Shown: piece after piece, positions 26,743 through 35,748 of the stretch
Numbering within the stretch: the stretch's first letter is position 1
Layout of the letters: every line of letters starts with the position of its first letter
Assembly: GCA_044224905.1 (NCBI GenBank)
Contig: JBGAJN010000003.1
Span: forward strand, 62,001-126,000
From: JBGAJN01 sp044224905
GTDB taxonomy: Bacteria; Verrucomicrobiota; Verrucomicrobiia; Limisphaerales; JBGAJN01
DNA: 64,000 nt
Reading direction: 5' to 3'
The notes under the pieces: generated by a model
Told to the model about the DNA's origin: nothing
Seen by the model: the letters and a program-made list of their open reading frames with translations, nothing else
The model's database searches: none
Program-made: the position numbers and the translations under genes

Positions 26743-27141
26743 ATGAAAATGCTCGCCCTCGCCCTGTCCGGTCTCGTTTGCCTCGCGGTGAATCCGTTTA
26801 GCGCCGCCGCTGCTGATGCGGCCTCGCGGAACATTTCCGTGGAAGACGCGGCGAAACTGTTGAAGGAGAAAAAGGATATTGTGGTGCTCGATGTGCGCAC
26901 GCCCGATGAATTCAAAGACGGTCACATTCCCGGCGCGAAGAATCTGGATTTCAACGGCAAGGATTTCAAAGGCGAGGTCGGCAAGCTGGACAAGAGCAAG
27001 ACTTACCTCGTGCATTGCGCCGCGGGCGGTCGCAGCGCGCGAGCGAACAAGGTGATGCAGGAGCTGAAGTTCAAGTCGGTGCTCCATCTCAACGAAGGGT
27101 TCAACGGTTGGGAAGAGAAGAAGCAGGCGATTGAGAAGTAA
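26743..27141 (+). CDS. exported single-domain rhodanese
   Basis: The 132-residue protein has a signal peptide (MLALALSGLVCLAVNPFSAAA) and one rhodanese fold: VVLDVRTPDEFKDGHIPGAKNLD, then catalytic Cys in the loop HCAAGGRSARA and LNEGFNGWEEKK. It would move sulfur in the periplasm, for instance to cyanide, thiols or proteins; the acceptor is unknown. Confidence 0.9.
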   Translation: MKMLALALSGLVCLAVNPFSAAAADAASRNISVEDAAKLLKEKKDIVVLDVRTPDEFKDGHIPGAKNLDFNGKDFKGEVGKLDKSKTYLVHCAAGGRSARANKVMQELKFKSVLHLNEGFNGWEEKKQAIEK

Positions 27142-27225
27142 TAATCAGTGAACAGTATGAAGTAACGCGTGCACCGCACCTGCATTCGCGCCTGATTACG
27201 CATTAAGGATTTCTCCTTACGTCCC

Positions 27226-28026
27226 ATGTCCTCACCACTCGATGACAATCGCCGCGCTTGGGACGAGAACGTCCGGCGCGGTCAGCGACACACCTTGCCC
27301 GCGACGCCGAAGGAATTGGAGAATCCCCTCGCGGTTATGGATCTGCGCGGCTGGCTCGGCGACGTTCGCGGAAAGCGGATGCTCTGTCTCGCGGCGGGCG
27401 GCGGACGGCACAGCGCGTTGTTCGGCAAGGCGGGCGCCGTCGTCACCGTCGTGGATCTAAGTCCCGCGATGCTGGAGCTCGACCGCAAGATGGCGGCGGA
27501 ACTTGGCCTCAAAATCCGCGTCGTCGAAGCGTCGATGGATGACTTGTCCGCGCTTGCGAATGCCAGCTTCGACATCGTGGTGCAACCGGTGAGCACGTGT
27601 TACGTGCCGGACATTGCGCTCGTGTATCGCGAGGTCGCGCGCGTCATCGTTCCGGACGGCATTTACATGAGCCAGCACAAGTCGCCCACAAGCTTGCAGG
27701 CCGACGTGCTGCCGTCAGCGCGCGGCTTCGTGCTGAACGAACCGTATTATCGCGCCGGAGCGTTGCCGCCGTCGGTTGCGGGCGCGCAGCATCGCGAAAA
27801 GGGCACCGTGGAATTTCTGCACCGCTGGGAACAACTCCTCGGCGGCTTGTGCCGCGCGGGCTTCGTGATCGAAGACGCCGCCGAGCCGTGGTTCGCCGAT
27901 TACAAGGCCGCGCCGGGAACCTTCGAGCACCGGAGCCTCTACGTCCCCCCTTACATCATGTTGAAGGCCCGCCGCCGGAATGATGAGGCGAGCGAATCGC
28001 GAGTCGGAAAACTGTGGGTGCCTTAG
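27226..28026 (+). CDS. class I SAM-dependent methyltransferase
   Basis: This 266-residue protein has motif I as LCLAAGGGRHSALFGKAGA, the SAM-ribose acid in VTVVDLSPAML, then VEASMDDLSAL and FDIVVQPVSTCYVPD. The AAGGGRHS form belongs to a family of small-molecule methyltransferases in soil bacteria and cyanobacteria. The substrate is unknown. The stretch before it (27142-27225) shows no terminator. Confidence 0.85.
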   Translation: MSSPLDDNRRAWDENVRRGQRHTLPATPKELENPLAVMDLRGWLGDVRGKRMLCLAAGGGRHSALFGKAGAVVTVVDLSPAMLELDRKMAAELGLKIRVVEASMDDLSALANASFDIVVQPVSTCYVPDIALVYREVARVIVPDGIYMSQHKSPTSLQADVLPSARGFVLNEPYYRAGALPPSVAGAQHREKGTVEFLHRWEQLLGGLCRAGFVIEDAAEPWFADYKAAPGTFEHRSLYVPPYIMLKARRRNDEASESRVGKLWVP

Positions 28027-28087
28027 GAAGTACGAGGCGCGAACCTCGCCAAGCTCGTCCTTCGCACCCCGCAGCTCGCCCTTCGAA

Positions 28088-28735
28088 TCAGCCCCACTCC
28101 TGTTGCCCGATCCCGGGCTTCTTCAGGTCCAGACTCCGCCAGCAATACCAACTCGCCAAAGTCGCGTAGGGTCGCCACGGCTTGGCGATTTCATGCGCGG
28201 TTTTCTCGTCGGGCATGTCCTTGAGGTGATAGAGATTTCGGATGGCGTTGCGAATCCCGAGATCGCCGAACGGAAAAACATCCGGTCGCCCGAGGCAGAA
28301 CATCAGAAACATTTGCGCCGTCCACACCCCGACGCCTTTTACCTTCACAAGCTCGGCGATGATCTCCTCGTCACTGAGCCGGTGAACGTGTTCGAGCCGC
28401 ACTTCGCGCGCGTGAACCTTCGCCGCGAGATCGAGCAGGTAGCCGGCCTTCTGCGGCGAGATGCCCGCCGTGCGAAGTGACGCAGGCGTTTGTTGCGCGA
28501 GACGATGCGGCTTCAGTCCGCCGGTTCCGAGGTGTTTCAGCAGGCGCAGGCGAATCGAGCGCGCCGCACTGGTGGAAATCTGCTGGCCGATAATGGAATG
28601 AACGAGCGTCCGAAATCGTCCGCGGCGCAGGCGCATCTCGAACGGTCCCACGGCGCCGATCACCTCGCGCATGACGGGATCGTGCTTGCGCAAGTGAGCC
28701 ACGCCAGCGCGGACGAGTGGAGCTGGGAGGCTCAT
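28088..28735 (-). CDS. DNA-3-methyladenine glycosylase (AlkA-like, HhH-GPD)
   Basis: The 215-residue HhH-GPD protein excises alkylated bases. The hairpin VKGVGVWTAQMFLMF and the catalytic Asp in FPFGDLGIRNAI are clear, as is the N-terminal FRTLVHSIIGQQIS. It has no N-terminal AlkA extension and no Fe-S cysteines, which suits the short bacterial AlkA/MagIII group. It lies directly downstream of the TPR gene at 28745. Confidence 0.9.
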   Translation of the reverse strand: MSLPAPLVRAGVAHLRKHDPVMREVIGAVGPFEMRLRRGRFRTLVHSIIGQQISTSAARSIRLRLLKHLGTGGLKPHRLAQQTPASLRTAGISPQKAGYLLDLAAKVHAREVRLEHVHRLSDEEIIAELVKVKGVGVWTAQMFLMFCLGRPDVFPFGDLGIRNAIRNLYHLKDMPDEKTAHEIAKPWRPYATLASWYCWRSLDLKKPGIGQQEWG

Positions 28736-28744
28736 GGTTCCGCG

Positions 28745-29248
28745 TCAGAGCGCGGCGATTTTCTTCCGCAACGGCTCGAGGTCGGAATCCGCCATCGCCA
28801 TTTGCTTGATGCGCTTCTTGCCACCGGCAGCGGCAGCGCGCTCCAACCAGCTCCACGCTTCGTCGAGTTGCCCTAATTGGCAGGCGTAGCACGCGAGGTT
28901 GTAGGGAATCGTCGGCTCGTCGGGAAATTTATCGTACGCCGGCAGCAAGGCGTCCCACGCGGATTGCAAACCGCCCTGCGGCACGCGACGCAATGCATAC
29001 GCCTGATGCAACCACCCGCTCGCGCGATCCGGCTCGACGTCCACAAGCGCCTGCGCCGTCTTCAACGCGTCCGCCCAATTCCTTTCTACCGATTGGATCG
29101 CATACCAGACTTCGAGCACGTCAGGATGGCGCGCGAATTCGGCGCGGATCTGCTGCAACTCCGCGGCGGCCTCGCGACGGTTGCCCAACTCCAGCCAGCC
29201 CACGGCGGCGGAGAGGCAGTGTGTGTCAGGCGGTTCCAGTTTCGGCAT
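28745..29248 (-). CDS. small TPR protein
   Basis: This 167-residue protein is all helical, built of about three to four TPR-like pairs (LGNRREAAAELQQIRAEFARHPD; ALKTAQALVDVEPDRASGWLHQAY; YNLACYACQLGQLDEAWSWLERA). No signal peptide. TPR units mediate protein contacts; no specific partner can be named. It may be cotranscribed with the downstream AlkA-like gene, nine bases away. Confidence 0.75.
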   Translation of the reverse strand: MPKLEPPDTHCLSAAVGWLELGNRREAAAELQQIRAEFARHPDVLEVWYAIQSVERNWADALKTAQALVDVEPDRASGWLHQAYALRRVPQGGLQSAWDALLPAYDKFPDEPTIPYNLACYACQLGQLDEAWSWLERAAAAGGKKRIKQMAMADSDLEPLRKKIAAL

Positions 29249-29357
29249 GCAACGTGGATTGTATGCGAAAGGCGAAGGCTCGTGTCAACGAGTTGCGGTG
29301 TGCGGCGTTGAATCTTTCCCTTGCCCCATCAGCGATTCGGCACAATCTTTTGCCGTC

Positions 29358-30131
29358 ATGAAAAAACTCACCATCGTTTTCGCTCTCCTGGCCGCCTCGC
29401 TGATCGTGCGCGCGGAAGTCGTGCTCAAGTCCGTCGAATACAAACAAGGCGACACCACGCTGGAAGGCTATGTTGCCTACGACAACTCCATCCAAGGCAA
29501 GCGCCCTGGCGTCTTGATCGTTCATCAATGGAAAGGCGCGGGAGATTATGAAAAGAAGCGCGCCGAGATGCTCGCCAAGCTCGGCTACACGGCGTTCGCG
29601 CTGGATATCTACGGCAAAGGAGTTCGCCCCAACAATCCGAAGGACGCTGGTGCCATGGCGGGTAAGTTTAAGTCGGATCGCGCTTTGCTCCGCGCCCGTG
29701 CACAAGCCGGGCTCGATGTGCTCAAAGCCCAGCCCACCACCGACGCGCAACACGTCGCGGCGATCGGCTATTGCTTCGGCGGCACGACCGTGTTGGAGCT
29801 CGCTCGCGCTGGAGCGGATGTTGCGGGCGTCGTCAGTTTCCACGGAGGCCTGAACACTGCGCCGAACATGGAGGCGACCAAGGTCACTACTCGGGTGCTC
29901 GCCTGCCACGGCGCGGATGATCCGTTCGTTCCGCCCGCAGAAGTTGCCGCCTTCAAGGAAGAGATGAAGAAGGCGGGCGCGAAGCTGGAGTTCGTCGCGT
30001 ATCCCGGCGCCGTGCACAGCTTCACCGATTGGAACGCCGACGGTTCCATGAAGGGTGCGCAATACAACAAATCCGCCGACGAGAAATCGTGGGCCGCGAT
30101 GCAGAAGTTTTTGAAGGACGTGTTGAAGTAA
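29358..30131 (+). CDS. exported dienelactone hydrolase family protein
   Basis: From ATG 29358 the product is 257 residues with a signal peptide (MKKLTIVFALLAASLIVRA). The catalytic triad of the dienelactone hydrolase type is visible: Cys in GYCFGGTTV, Asp in GADDPFVPP and His in PGAVHSFTD. These alpha/beta-hydrolases open cyclic esters; exported members act on unknown substrates. The upstream frame start at 29181 overlaps the TPR gene region and lacks coding character. Confidence 0.9.
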   Translation: MKKLTIVFALLAASLIVRAEVVLKSVEYKQGDTTLEGYVAYDNSIQGKRPGVLIVHQWKGAGDYEKKRAEMLAKLGYTAFALDIYGKGVRPNNPKDAGAMAGKFKSDRALLRARAQAGLDVLKAQPTTDAQHVAAIGYCFGGTTVLELARAGADVAGVVSFHGGLNTAPNMEATKVTTRVLACHGADDPFVPPAEVAAFKEEMKKAGAKLEFVAYPGAVHSFTDWNADGSMKGAQYNKSADEKSWAAMQKFLKDVLK

Positions 30132-30173
30132 TCGGACGCGGCGGCAAACGTGGCGCGACGCGAAGGGAACTAA

Positions 30174-30827
30174 ATGGAACAATGGTTCGATGGAGTGAAT
30201 CTGCTGGGTCGGTTCGGCGCGTCGGAGACCGGCTGCTGGCTGCTGCACTTCGGCGGTGAGGCGGCGATCCTCGAAATGCCGCCGACCGGCCGCGGCCAAC
30301 GTTCCCCCGCGGATTCCGCGGCGCTCGCGGCGAAGTCGCTCGGGGTGGCCGTGAAATACGTTCTGTGCACGCACGCGCACAGCGACCATTTCAGCGAAGC
30401 GACGCTGGAGGGGTTTCGGAGGAATTTTCCTGACGCGGTGATTCACCTCTATAGCGGCTTTCAAAGACACATCGAAGATCCGCGTGGCATCAAATGGTTT
30501 CCCTTGTCGCGCGAGTTGGATCTCGCCGGCGAGCCGTTGATTCTGATCCACGCTCCCAAGCACAGCGGGACGGACACGCTGGTGATTTTCCGCGGCGCGA
30601 TTTGCACCGGCGATTGGGAATTGAACACGATTCGCTCCGTCCACGACGGTCGTTCCGGAGTCACGACGGAACAAAAACTTGCGTCGATTCAGCGGTTGAT
30701 CGCGTTCACCGCGGACTACGACTACCGCATTCACCATGTTTACTCCGTACACGCGAACGATCGTCGCGACGATGTGAGCTTCGTCGAATTGATGGAGGAT
30801 ACTCGGGTCGATCGAAAACTTTGGTAG
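30174..30827 (+). CDS. MBL-fold metallo-hydrolase
   Basis: The 217-residue protein has the full hydrolase motif H67-A-H69-S-D71-H72 and a later His in HAPKHSGTD with Asp in ICTGDWEL. It lacks a signal peptide and is typical of the short glyoxalase-II-like branch. Substrate unknown. It follows the dienelactone hydrolase on the same strand by 42 bases. Confidence 0.85.
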   Translation: MEQWFDGVNLLGRFGASETGCWLLHFGGEAAILEMPPTGRGQRSPADSAALAAKSLGVAVKYVLCTHAHSDHFSEATLEGFRRNFPDAVIHLYSGFQRHIEDPRGIKWFPLSRELDLAGEPLILIHAPKHSGTDTLVIFRGAICTGDWELNTIRSVHDGRSGVTTEQKLASIQRLIAFTADYDYRIHHVYSVHANDRRDDVSFVELMEDTRVDRKLW

Positions 30828-30857
30828 CTGCCGAGGGCGAGGAGAGACTCATCCCGA

Positions 30858-32636
30858 CTATTTCGAGTCGCGCAATTTCGTCAGTTCGGTTTTTACCCGC
30901 TTCAGCACGCTGTCCCAATCACCGCGCTTGGGCTGCCGGAACAAACGCATCGTCGGATACCAAGGCGAATCTTCCCGCTCCCAAAGCCATCGCCAGTCCG
31001 GCACGAAGGGCAGCAGCGTCCACGTTGGGCGTGCAATCGCGCCGCTTAGATGACACACGGAGGTATCCACGGTAATCACCAGATCCAGTTGCGCAATGGC
31101 AGCTGCCGTCGCGGAGTAGTCGGTCAAGCGCGGGCTCAGATCGATGACTTTCGCGGGCTTGAGATCCTTCACGTCGGCCGCGCGTGGTCCCACTTGCAAG
31201 CTGTAGAATGCGATATTTCTCAGCTCGAGTAGTGGCGCGTAATCCTTGGCCGTGACGGATCGATTATGGTCGTTGCGATGAATCGCATCGCCCGCCCACA
31301 CGAGGCCGACTTTTAATTTGGTCCCGGGCGGGACTTCCATACGGAACATCACGGAGGGCAGGGGCTCGAGATAGGGGACCTTGGACGGGATGGTCTCAAG
31401 CGTGGTGCCGAGAATCGCGGGGAGACCGAAGAGCGGCGCGTGCACATCGAACTCCGGCAACGTATGCCCCTCGCGTATAACCTTGTCGACGCCGGGTGCC
31501 GTCTCGATCAAGGCAGCGAGGGAATCCAAACACAACACAATGACTCGGGCGCCGCGTTGCTTCACAAGTGCTGCGTAGCGGATGAAGTTAAGGGCATCGC
31601 CGCGACCGCCTTCGCCGTGCAGGAGAATTGTGCGTCCCTTGATGTCTTCGCCACGCCAGACTTTGGACCAGTCCAGCTTGCGCAGCGGCGCGCTCCGCAA
31701 CTTGCGCCACCAATTAAATTTTTCAAAACCTTCAACTAGATTTCCCTTGAGCAGGAGGGGCAGGGACTTGCCCAGATGTGCCTCCGGCATGTCCGGCTTC
31801 AACGCCAGCGCGCGATCGAATGATTTCGTTGCCTCGTCGAACTGGGCCAGTTCGAGGAAAAGATTGCCAAGTTGCACGTGCGCTTCGGGTGAGTTGGGAT
31901 TCAGCTTCAATGCGCGCTCGCAGCCGGCGATGCTTTCGTCGAGCCGGTTGGCCATGCGTAACGCGGTCGCGCGGGTAAGGTGGGCAATGACTAGATTCGG
32001 ATTCAACGCGAGCGCTTTGTCGGCGGCGGCGATCGCGTCATCGTGTCGCCGCAGATCATTCAAAACGGAGGCGAGATTAACGTGGGCTTCCGCGAAGGTG
32101 GGCTTCAGGGCCACCGCCTTTTCGCTGAATGGCAACGCCTCTTCGCGTTTGCCTTGCTGGCTCAGCACTGCGCCAAGATTGTTGATCGCCTCGACCCAGT
32201 CAGAACGTAGTTCCATTGCCTGGCGAAAGCTTTTCTCGGCCGATTCCAAATCACCGTGCGCTTCGAGCGCGACTCCAAGATTGTAATGTGCCTCGGGAAG
32301 TTTGGGGTCGAGTTCGATTGCCTTTCTATAACTTTCAATGGCGCGGTCGAGTTCCCCGGCGGCACGCTGCGCGACTCCGAGGTTCAGGTGAAACTTCACG
32401 ACACTCGGTTTCAATGCGATCGCTGCCGTAATTAAATCCACGGCTTCCCGGGTAGCGCCGCGGCGTGTCTTTACGACGCCGAGCAGATGAAGGGCTTCGG
32501 CGTTTTTCGGATCGAGCGTCAGCACCTGCTGGTAAATTGCTTCTGCTTCGTCAAGCCGTCCGGAGCGATGAAGATGCAGGCCGGTATCGAGGAGCGAATC
32601 GGGACTTTCTGAATGGGGCGGTTTCAAGCGAGGCAT
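30858..32636 (-). CDS. TPR protein with glycosyltransferase (GT9/GT41-like) domain
   Basis: From ATG 32636 the product is about 592 residues. Residues about 10-300 are eight or more TPR repeats (DEAEAIYQQVLTLDPKNAEAL; ESYRKAIELDPKLPEAHYNLG; ATKSFDRALALKPDMPEAHLG). The C-terminal half has a heptosyltransferase-like Rossmann fold: ILLHGEGGRGDALNFIRYA, LKVGLVWAGDAIHRNDHNRS, and the donor-site segment LDLVITVDTSVCHLSGAIARPTW. Such proteins may glycosylate proteins or surface sugars. The upstream GTG at 32654 is an alternative start. Confidence 0.82.
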   Translation of the reverse strand: MPRLKPPHSESPDSLLDTGLHLHRSGRLDEAEAIYQQVLTLDPKNAEALHLLGVVKTRRGATREAVDLITAAIALKPSVVKFHLNLGVAQRAAGELDRAIESYRKAIELDPKLPEAHYNLGVALEAHGDLESAEKSFRQAMELRSDWVEAINNLGAVLSQQGKREEALPFSEKAVALKPTFAEAHVNLASVLNDLRRHDDAIAAADKALALNPNLVIAHLTRATALRMANRLDESIAGCERALKLNPNSPEAHVQLGNLFLELAQFDEATKSFDRALALKPDMPEAHLGKSLPLLLKGNLVEGFEKFNWWRKLRSAPLRKLDWSKVWRGEDIKGRTILLHGEGGRGDALNFIRYAALVKQRGARVIVLCLDSLAALIETAPGVDKVIREGHTLPEFDVHAPLFGLPAILGTTLETIPSKVPYLEPLPSVMFRMEVPPGTKLKVGLVWAGDAIHRNDHNRSVTAKDYAPLLELRNIAFYSLQVGPRAADVKDLKPAKVIDLSPRLTDYSATAAAIAQLDLVITVDTSVCHLSGAIARPTWTLLPFVPDWRWLWEREDSPWYPTMRLFRQPKRGDWDSVLKRVKTELTKLRDSK

Positions 32637-32746
32637 GATTATCCACAAACGCACTGATTCGGACAGCCAAATCCTGATCCGGATTCGGTGAAAGGACGGT
32701 TCCGGCCTTGCTGTGGGTGCGGTTAAATCGTATTAAGCGCCGTCCT

Positions 32747-33640
32747 GTGACCACCATTTCCGCCTCTGCCCGTCTTGGTTTCCTCGCGCTGCTCGCGGGT
32801 GCCACGGGCATTGGGTTCGCGCCGATCTTCGTTCGCCTGAGCGAGACGGGCCCCAGCGCGACGGCGTTCTATCGGGTGGCGCTTGCGCTCCCGGTGCTGT
32901 GGTGGTGGATGAACTGGGAACAACGAAAACCGACTCCACCGCTTCGGCCCGCATCACGCCGCGACTACTGGCAACTGGCGCTCGCCGGCGCTCTCTTCGC
33001 CACGGATCTCGCCTTGTGGCATCTCTCAATCCTGTTCACGTCGGTAGCGAACTCGACCTTGCTGGCGAACTTCGCGCCGCTGTTCGTCACCCTCGGCGCA
33101 CGGTTCATCTTTGGCGAAAAGATCCGTCCGCTGTTTGTTGCGGGACTCGTGTGCGCGCTGGCAGGAGCGGCTTTGCTGGTCGGCGCGAGTTTTCAAACGG
33201 ACGCGCGCCATTTGCTGGGCGACGCTCTCGCCGTAGCTGCCGCGATTTTCTACGGCGGTTACATGCTGGCGATCAAATCACTCCGTGCGCGCTTCTCATC
33301 CGTCACGGTGATGTCGTGGTCCGGTTTGTTCTGCGCACCCGTGCTGGGCGTGATCGCATGGCTGTCGGGGGAAAAACTGCTGGCAGCAACTCCGCATGGT
33401 TGGCTCTTGCTGGTCGGGCTCGCACTCGTCAGTCAGGTCGTCGGGCAAACGTTGATTGCGTACGGCTTCGCCCATCTTAAAGCGTCGTTCGCCTCGCTCA
33501 CGCTCTTGTTTCAACCGGCGATGGCGGCGTTGTTCGCGTGGGGAATGCTGGGCGAACGCCCGCGTCCATTAGCGTGGGCCGGGGCGCTGGTGATCCTGTT
33601 GGGTATCGCGCTCGCTGGCAGGGCTCAGCAGACACGCTAG
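32747..33640 (+). CDS. EamA-family (DMT) transporter
   Basis: About 297 residues with ten predicted membrane helices in two EamA halves (for example LLAGATGIGFAPIFVRLSE and LFQPAMAALFAWGMLGERP). DMT-family members export amino acids or metabolites or take up nucleotide sugars; the substrate cannot be read. I choose the GTG at 32747 (VTTISASARLG), as the upstream start adds a charged stretch (LNRIKRRP). Divergent from the TPR-glycosyltransferase. Confidence 0.88.
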   Translation: MTTISASARLGFLALLAGATGIGFAPIFVRLSETGPSATAFYRVALALPVLWWWMNWEQRKPTPPLRPASRRDYWQLALAGALFATDLALWHLSILFTSVANSTLLANFAPLFVTLGARFIFGEKIRPLFVAGLVCALAGAALLVGASFQTDARHLLGDALAVAAAIFYGGYMLAIKSLRARFSSVTVMSWSGLFCAPVLGVIAWLSGEKLLAATPHGWLLLVGLALVSQVVGQTLIAYGFAHLKASFASLTLLFQPAMAALFAWGMLGERPRPLAWAGALVILLGIALAGRAQQTR

Positions 33641-33682
33641 CGGCGTTCTTGCCCTATCGCTCCGACTGCTTACACTGCCGTC

Positions 33683-35041
33683 ATGACTCACCTGAAGTAT
33701 TCCGTCGCCGTCGTGACGATTGTTCTCAGCCTCGTTTCGATTCCGACTTCAAACCTTGAAGCCGCTTCGCCGCAGGACGTGGTCAAAGCGATCGTGAATC
33801 GCGAATATGCCAGCCTGTATTCGCTCTACACGAATCTCCACGCGCATCCGGAAGTTTCCTTTCAGGAAAAGAATACGGCCGCCCGCGTGGCGACGGAGCT
33901 TGCACGCGCAGGTTTCACGGTGACGGAAAACGTCGGCGGTTACGGCGTCGTGGCCGTGTTGAAAAACGGCGACGGACCGACGTTGCTCGTCCGTTCCGAC
34001 CTCGATGCTTTGCCGGTTAAGGAACTCACGGGCCTACCTTACGCAAGTGTCGAGCGCACGCGCGATGAGAAGGGGAACGATGTCGACGTGATGCATGCGT
34101 GCGGACACGACATTCACATGACCTGCCTTGTTGGCACCGCGCGCACTGTTGCAGCGGTGAAAGATCAGTGGCGCGGAACGTTGGTCATGATCGGGCAGCC
34201 AGCCGAGGAACGTGGCGGTGGCGCGCGCGCCATGCTCAAGGACGGTTTGTTCACGCGCTTTCCGAAACCCGATTCCTGCATCGCGTTGCACGTGGCGGCT
34301 GACATGCCGGCGGGTACGGTCGGGCACGTGGAAGGGCCGGCGCTGGCGAATGTCGATTCCGTAGATATCACCGTGCGCGGTGTTGGCGGGCACGGCGCGT
34401 GGCCGCACACGACGAAAGACCCTATCGTGCTCGCATCGCAAATTGTTCTCGCCTTGCAGACGATCGTGAGTCGGGAAATTCCCCCGGGCGAGCCGGCGGT
34501 CGTGACGGTGGGTTCGATCAAAGGCGGCGAGAAGCACAACATCATTCCCGAGGAGGTGCACCTACAGATTACGCTGCGTTCCTACACCGATGCCGTGCGG
34601 GAGCAAACAGTCGCGGCGGTGAAACGCATCGTCAATGGACTTGCGCAAGCGGCGGGCATTCCGGAGAACCGCCTGCCGATCATCAAGATCAAGGATGAGT
34701 TCACGCCCGCGCTGCACAACGATCCCGCGCTGATGCTGCGCATGGCCGGCGTGTTCGAGCAATGGCTCAGCTCGCCAAACGTCATTCCGCGCAAGCCCGT
34801 GATGGGCGGGGAAGATTTCAGCGAATACGGCCGCACGGCCGACCGCATTCCCGTGGCGATGTTCTGGCTCGGCGCGGCCTCGCCAGAAACGCTTCGGGAA
34901 ACGTTGCGCGTGGGAAAGATTCCTCCGTCACTGCATTCCGCGTTCTTCCGTCCGGAACCCGAGCCCACGATCAAGACCGGCGTCACGGCAATGAGTGCCG
35001 CCGTGTTGGATCTATTGGGTAACGGCCAAGGCAAGAAGTAA
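33683..35041 (+). CDS. exported M20-family amidohydrolase
   Basis: A signal-bearing (MTHLKYSVAVVTIVLSLVSIP) 452-residue metallohydrolase of the M20D group, which includes hippuricase and IAA-amino-acid hydrolases. Metal ligands are in MHACGHDIHM and the Glu-Glu of GQPAEERGGG; later HGAWPH and GGEDFSEYG fit. It would deacylate N-acyl amino acids in the periplasm. The following 212 bases form the leader of the pilin cluster. Confidence 0.9.
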   Translation: MTHLKYSVAVVTIVLSLVSIPTSNLEAASPQDVVKAIVNREYASLYSLYTNLHAHPEVSFQEKNTAARVATELARAGFTVTENVGGYGVVAVLKNGDGPTLLVRSDLDALPVKELTGLPYASVERTRDEKGNDVDVMHACGHDIHMTCLVGTARTVAAVKDQWRGTLVMIGQPAEERGGGARAMLKDGLFTRFPKPDSCIALHVAADMPAGTVGHVEGPALANVDSVDITVRGVGGHGAWPHTTKDPIVLASQIVLALQTIVSREIPPGEPAVVTVGSIKGGEKHNIIPEEVHLQITLRSYTDAVREQTVAAVKRIVNGLAQAAGIPENRLPIIKIKDEFTPALHNDPALMLRMAGVFEQWLSSPNVIPRKPVMGGEDFSEYGRTADRIPVAMFWLGAASPETLRETLRVGKIPPSLHSAFFRPEPEPTIKTGVTAMSAAVLDLLGNGQGKK

Positions 35042-35253
35042 AAGTTCTAGTTCTCCTACTGTCTCAAGAATTGGACGACGCGAGTCGTCATCTGTCCAGA
35101 TTTGGTCTGGAGAAGTGGCTTGCGGTGTCTTGATCGTGCCCAAGCCTTGGGGAAATTCCCTGTTTCGAAGTAGGACGAACGCGGACAACCCGGGCACGAT
35201 GCCTGCTGAAATCGCGGCATACTGCACGACCAAACAGATCGGGCAGTTTTTTT
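35042..35253 (+). ncRNA. candidate structured leader RNA before the pilin cluster
   Basis: This gap between the amidohydrolase and the first pilin gene can fold into several helices: GACGAC-GCGA-GTCGTC (35074-35089), TCCAGA-TTTGG-TCTGGA (35095-35111), a long-range 9-bp helix ATCGTGCCC/GGGCACGAT (35133-35141 with 35192-35200), ATGCC/GGCAT just after it, and a terminator-like stem at 35222-35246 followed by seven Ts that run into the ATG at 35254. The layout resembles a riboswitch with a terminator platform, but I recognise no known aptamer: the GEMM-I c-di-GMP core (GGGACGCAAAG) is absent. Confidence 0.35.
35222..35253 (+). terminator. terminator-like stem directly before the first pilin start codon
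   Basis: CTGC-A-CGA, loop ccaaacaga, TCG-G-GCAG gives seven pairs with one mismatch, then TTTTTTT, immediately followed by the ATG at 35254. Its position suggests transcription attenuation rather than the end of the upstream gene. Confidence 0.45.
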
Positions 35254-35748
35254 ATGAAGATACGCAACCGAGTGAAATCGGAAGGGATGACGCTGCTGGT
35301 GGGCCATCGATCATTTGGCAAACGTGAGGCATTCTCGTTGGTGGAAGTGATGGTTGCGTTTGGCATTTTGGGGTTGGTCATTGGCACGATGTTCACCTGT
35401 TTTTCGCTGGGGTTCGCTTCTATCCGATTGACCCAGGAAAACCTGCGCGCGGCGCAGATCTTGACGGAGAAGATGGAGACTATCCGGCTCTACACTTGGA
35501 CGCAGGTGAACACCGCGGGTTTTATCCCCACGAATTTCACGGCCGCGTTCAACACCGGCACCAATGGATCAACCAACATTGTATTCAACGGGACGATGTC
35601 CATTTCTGACGCTTCTCTTTCGGAGGCCTACAGTGCCAATGTGAAACTGGTCACCGTGGCCGTCGCGTGGACCAACAGCGGTGTCCCGCGGCAGCGGACC
35701 ATGAGCACGCTCATCTCTAAAAATGGAATTCAAAACTACCAATTCTAA
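35254..35748 (+). CDS. prepilin-like protein (PilV/GspI type)
   Basis: The 164-residue protein has a prepilin N-terminus: a basic leader ends in GKREAFSLVEVMVAFGILGLVIG, where cleavage would precede Phe and Glu5 is kept. The rest is a small pilin-like domain with many Thr, Asn and Ser and no enzyme motif. By order it is the first of a minor-pilin set. It overlaps the next gene by 26 bases. Confidence 0.85.
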   Translation: MKIRNRVKSEGMTLLVGHRSFGKREAFSLVEVMVAFGILGLVIGTMFTCFSLGFASIRLTQENLRAAQILTEKMETIRLYTWTQVNTAGFIPTNFTAAFNTGTNGSTNIVFNGTMSISDASLSEAYSANVKLVTVAVAWTNSGVPRQRTMSTLISKNGIQNYQF

